This document shows positions 61,911-64,000 of a stretch of 64,000 nt of DNA, one piece after another. This stretch comes from an uncultured Flavobacteriaceae bacterium (GTDB lineage: Bacteria > Bacteroidota > Bacteroidia > Flavobacteriales > Flavobacteriaceae): assembly GCA_905181615.1 (NCBI GenBank), contig CAJIYH010000005.1, positions 81,880 through 145,879 on the forward strand, in the 5' to 3' direction. Both the position numbers and the translations under genes were made by a program. Within the stretch, counting starts at the first letter, position 1; each line of letters starts with the position of its first letter. Below the pieces are notes generated by a model. It searched no databases. It had not been told where the DNA came from and worked only from the letters and a program-made list of their open reading frames with translations.

Positions 61911-62990
61911 TTAAAGACTTGCCTTTATTTGTGAAAGAGCTGTTCTAAAGCCCAAGTGCTCCAACGATGTGCCGGGATCGGAAGCCATTCTGGATGACAC
62001 CCTATAGCTAGCACAATAAGATGCATTACATAAAAATGAGCCTCCTCTAATAACGCGTTCTTCAATGTAGGGATTATTGGGATTGTAGGCCTTTTCTGGT
62101 CCTCTAGGGTTGTTTGTGACTGAAGTACTTAAACATTCTTTGTAGTAGTTAATACTATACCAATCACTGGTCCATTCCCAAACATTACCTGAGATTTCAT
62201 ACAAACCATAATCATTGGATGGATAGGTTTTAACTGGCGCACTCCTTTCAAAGCCATCAGCTTTGGTGTTATCCACAGGAAATTCCCCCTCCCAACTGTT
62301 CACGTAGCTTGATAATTTATCAGTTGAATTGCCCCAGAAATAAATATTATTTTGTTTACCTCCACGAGCTGCAAACTCCCATTCTGCTTCGGTAGGCAAA
62401 CGTCTTCCGGCCCAATTACAATAAGCCATAGCATCTTCATAAGACACATGAACAACAGGATGATTATCTTTTTCAACTATACTACTCCCTTGTCCCTCAG
62501 GTTCTTGCCAGTTAGCCCCAACTGTCCATTTCCACCACTGAGAAAAGTCATATAAATTGGAAATAGATTCCTTAGCTTTTTTAAACAAAAGGGAACCGGG
62601 TCTAAGTAACGAGTCATGAGGTTTTGAAGCACCTGGAGGCAGTTGTAATTTGATCAATTCCCAATCCACAGGCCGTTCTGCAGTGGTCACATAGTTAGTA
62701 GCATCAATGAATTTAGAAAACTCAGCGTTGGTGACTTCTGTAACGTCCATATAAAATCCATCGACCTTCACAGTGTGTTTAGGCTTCTCATGAGGAAGCG
62801 CCATGCCGTCACCTTCTGAAGCACCCATATCATAGGTACCACCTGGAATCCAAACCATACCTGCTATTTCTACAATGTTTTTTTGAGTGATTTCAATATT
62901 TTTTGTTTGTTTGCAACTAGCAATCATAATAGTGAGGACTAAACTTAAAAAAAGCAAGGTTTTTTTTAAAATAGTATTATTTAACATCAT
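61911..62990 (-). CDS. Formylglycine-generating enzyme-like (SUMF1) lipoprotein
   Basis: About 359 aa from the paired ATGs at 62990/62987; a start at 63023 is also possible. A lipoprotein signal (LTIMIASC) precedes an FGE-sulfatase domain: WIPGGTYDMGASEGDGMALP, DVTEVTNAEFSKFI, PVVHVSYEDAMAYCNWAGRR, LPTEAEWEFAARGG, GNVWEWTSDWY and RGGSFLCNASYCASYRVSSR. The two active-site cysteines in CNASYC are kept, so true FGE activity is possible. It would turn sulfatase Cys into formylglycine. The exported form is odd, because most FGE act before export. It may serve the neighbouring sulfatase. Confidence 0.88.
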   Translation of the reverse strand: MMLNNTILKKTLLFLSLVLTIMIASCKQTKNIEITQKNIVEIAGMVWIPGGTYDMGASEGDGMALPHEKPKHTVKVDGFYMDVTEVTNAEFSKFIDATNYVTTAERPVDWELIKLQLPPGASKPHDSLLRPGSLLFKKAKESISNLYDFSQWWKWTVGANWQEPEGQGSSIVEKDNHPVVHVSYEDAMAYCNWAGRRLPTEAEWEFAARGGKQNNIYFWGNSTDKLSSYVNSWEGEFPVDNTKADGFERSAPVKTYPSNDYGLYEISGNVWEWTSDWYSINYYKECLSTSVTNNPRGPEKAYNPNNPYIEERVIRGGSFLCNASYCASYRVSSRMASDPGTSLEHLGFRTALSQIKASL

Positions 62991-63100
62991 TATTTTCCTG
63001 TAATTTTTTGTTCTCAACTCCAAGCTGAGAGAATCATCTAATCGATTCCTATCTCAGCTTTCCAAAATAGTTTTCGATAATAAATAAATTAGTTTCGCTT

Positions 63101-63802
63101 CTATTTTCTTTCTGACAAATAGCGTTCTATGTGCATTTGATTAAGGGAGTCAGAGTCTCCGTATCGTGTTCTTAATTCTATTAAACGAATATGCATATTT
63201 TTTTGGACTTCTGCATACTTTTTCTGTCCATAAAGATTATGCATCTCAGAAGGGTCTTTTTCAAGATCATAGAGTTCCCACTCGTCAATATCATAATAAA
63301 AATGCATTAGTTTATACCGCTCAGTTCTAACCCCATAATGTCTTTTAACCATATGTACCGACGGATATTCGTAATAAGTATAATATATAGCATCTCGTCC
63401 TTTTGCTGTTTTTTGATTTACTATATTTCTGAAAGATTCACCCTGTATATCTTCTGGAATGTTAGCATTGGCATAGTCCAAGAATGTAGGGGCAAAATCT
63501 AAGTTTTGAATTAATGCATCTACTTGTTTGTTGAGCCACCTGTTATTAATCTCAATCCCATATGTCAGATCATTGTTTAGGGCTTGACTAATAAACTTTT
63601 CAAGCGAGGTTAGCGTTGTATTTAAATTTATCAGAGAAGGGTCTGTAGTTTTCGCTTTTTTCTTAGATGAGCTCCAATCAGATGGGTTGATAGTTTGTCC
63701 AGTTCTTGCAGAAACAACCTTTGAATTTGCAGGCCTAAAGTATATGTAAATACTAACCTGTCTATTCTCTTTTGATTTTAATCTAAAACCTATCGAAGCC
63801 AT
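63101..63802 (-). CDS. Chimera: tyrosine integrase N-terminus fused to sulfatase C-terminus
   Basis: 233 aa open frame. Residues 1 to about 117 are the arm-binding and start of the SAM-like domain of a Bacteroidota tyrosine recombinase: GFRLKSKENRQVSIYIYFRP, SARTGQTINPSDWSSSKKKA, RWLNKQVDAL. From about residue 118 the protein is the end of a sulfatase: IQNLDFAPTFLDYANANIPE, DIQGESFRNIV, GVRTERYKLMHFYYDIDEWE, LYDLEKDPSEMHNLYG. Neither catalytic domain is present (no R-H-R-Y of integrase and no CxPSR). It results from an in-frame deletion joining two genes near 63450 and is probably non-functional. Confidence 0.85.
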   Translation of the reverse strand: MASIGFRLKSKENRQVSIYIYFRPANSKVVSARTGQTINPSDWSSSKKKAKTTDPSLINLNTTLTSLEKFISQALNNDLTYGIEINNRWLNKQVDALIQNLDFAPTFLDYANANIPEDIQGESFRNIVNQKTAKGRDAIYYTYYEYPSVHMVKRHYGVRTERYKLMHFYYDIDEWELYDLEKDPSEMHNLYGQKKYAEVQKNMHIRLIELRTRYGDSDSLNQMHIERYLSERK

Positions 63803-63819
63803 ATCTTAAAGTTAGTCAT

Positions 63820-63911
63820 TTGGCAACATATTGGCAACAAATAGTGCTATTTTATGCTATTACATACAATTTAGTGCATTGACACAAGACAAACAAAAGC
63901 TCTTGTATGTA
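63820..63911. promoter_or_regulatory. Repeat cluster upstream of the integrase remnant (possible arm sites)
   Basis: ttggcaaca occurs at 63820 and 63831 (direct, 11-base step). TACATACAA (63861-63869) and TTGTATGTA (63903-63911) form an inverted repeat. Such sites lie next to tyrosine integrase genes and att cores. The function is inferred. Confidence 0.45.
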
Positions 63912-63981
63912 TTGTATTTATTGATATTAAGGCTGATATTACTGAGTTTTAGATAAGTATCATATTGCATAGATTCGGGTC

Positions 63982-64000
63982 CAGGTGGGACCACCAGTAA
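63982..64000 (+). repeat. Right copy of 19-bp tRNA-3'-end-like direct repeat (possible att site)
   Basis: caggtgggaccaccagtaa, identical to 49553-49571, and here preceded by attcgggtc, giving a T-loop-like and acceptor-like end. The window stops here, so the true repeat length is unknown. About 180 bases from the integrase remnant. Confidence 0.55.

Overview
The window looks like a chromosomal segment of a low-GC Bacteroidota, most likely a (marine) Flavobacteriaceae. Reasons: gliding/type IX secretion genes (sprE/porW, gldH), a SusC/SusD pair with ECF sigma and FecR anti-sigma factors, an F-type ATPase operon holding only atpB-E-F-H-A-G, an HU-CCDC81/SPOR protein, flavobacterial small families (Lacal_2735, DUF6341, DUF6427, DUF5687, DUF6168, DUF4292), and Bacteroidota-type promoters (TTG...TAnnTTTG) with little Shine-Dalgarno signal.

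Layout. 0-2.5 kb: 3' end of an arginase-family gene, then an exported Gfo/Idh/MocA oxidoreductase and a DUF1080 lipoprotein (sugar catabolism). 2.5-6.8 kb: accessory patch of small genes (SnoaL-like lipoprotein, exported methyltransferase, DUF2237), a penicillin-acylase relic, other relics and dispersed repeats. 6.8-28 kb: core block: purD, DUF6341, glycosyltransferases, a PaaE-like reductase, an ABC exporter, sprE, bactofilin, the ATP synthase operon, dut, a nucleotidyltransferase, DUF4292, an EnvC-like protein and an HU-CCDC81/SPOR protein. 28-29.6 kb: a decayed dprA and a second SnoaL-like lipoprotein with repeats. 29.6-46.9 kb: core genes trpS, plsC-like, a BASS transporter, recA, trhO, ricT-gldH-PBP1A, queD, universal stress protein, LpxR-like, envelope proteins, a matrixin-like protease, and a sugar MFS permease with a ROK kinase. 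46.9-49.5 kb: two convergent methyltransferase pseudogenes, two small phage-like genes and a palindrome-rich non-coding stretch. 49.5-64 kb: a probable genomic island carrying a sulfatase-type polysaccharide-utilisation locus: sigma factor, FecR, SusC (split by a +1 frameshift), SusD, a deleted sulfatase, an intact sulfatase, DoxX, a formylglycine-generating enzyme (FGE)-like lipoprotein and an integrase-sulfatase chimera.

How it works together. In the island the SusC/SusD pair would import a sulfated glycan fragment, the ECF sigma/FecR pair would sense it through the SusC N-terminal STN domain, the sulfatase would desulfate it, and the FGE-like protein could convert the sulfatase active-site cysteine. 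No glycoside hydrolase is present, and three genes are damaged, so the locus may be decaying or recently rearranged.

The most unusual signal is a set of dispersed repeats confined to the four accessory patches: a 42-bp element (here RPT-A), a 36-50-bp element (RPT-B) and shorter ones. They sit exactly at gene boundaries, often just after a stop codon or terminator and just before the next promoter, giving a cassette-like look. Two RPT-A copies form the outer parts of a 117-bp inverted repeat (114/117 identical by eye) that encloses the whole sulfatase locus. A 19-bp tRNA-3'-end-like direct repeat encloses the larger 14.4-kb island. No complete tRNA, rRNA, CRISPR array or intact transposase was seen.
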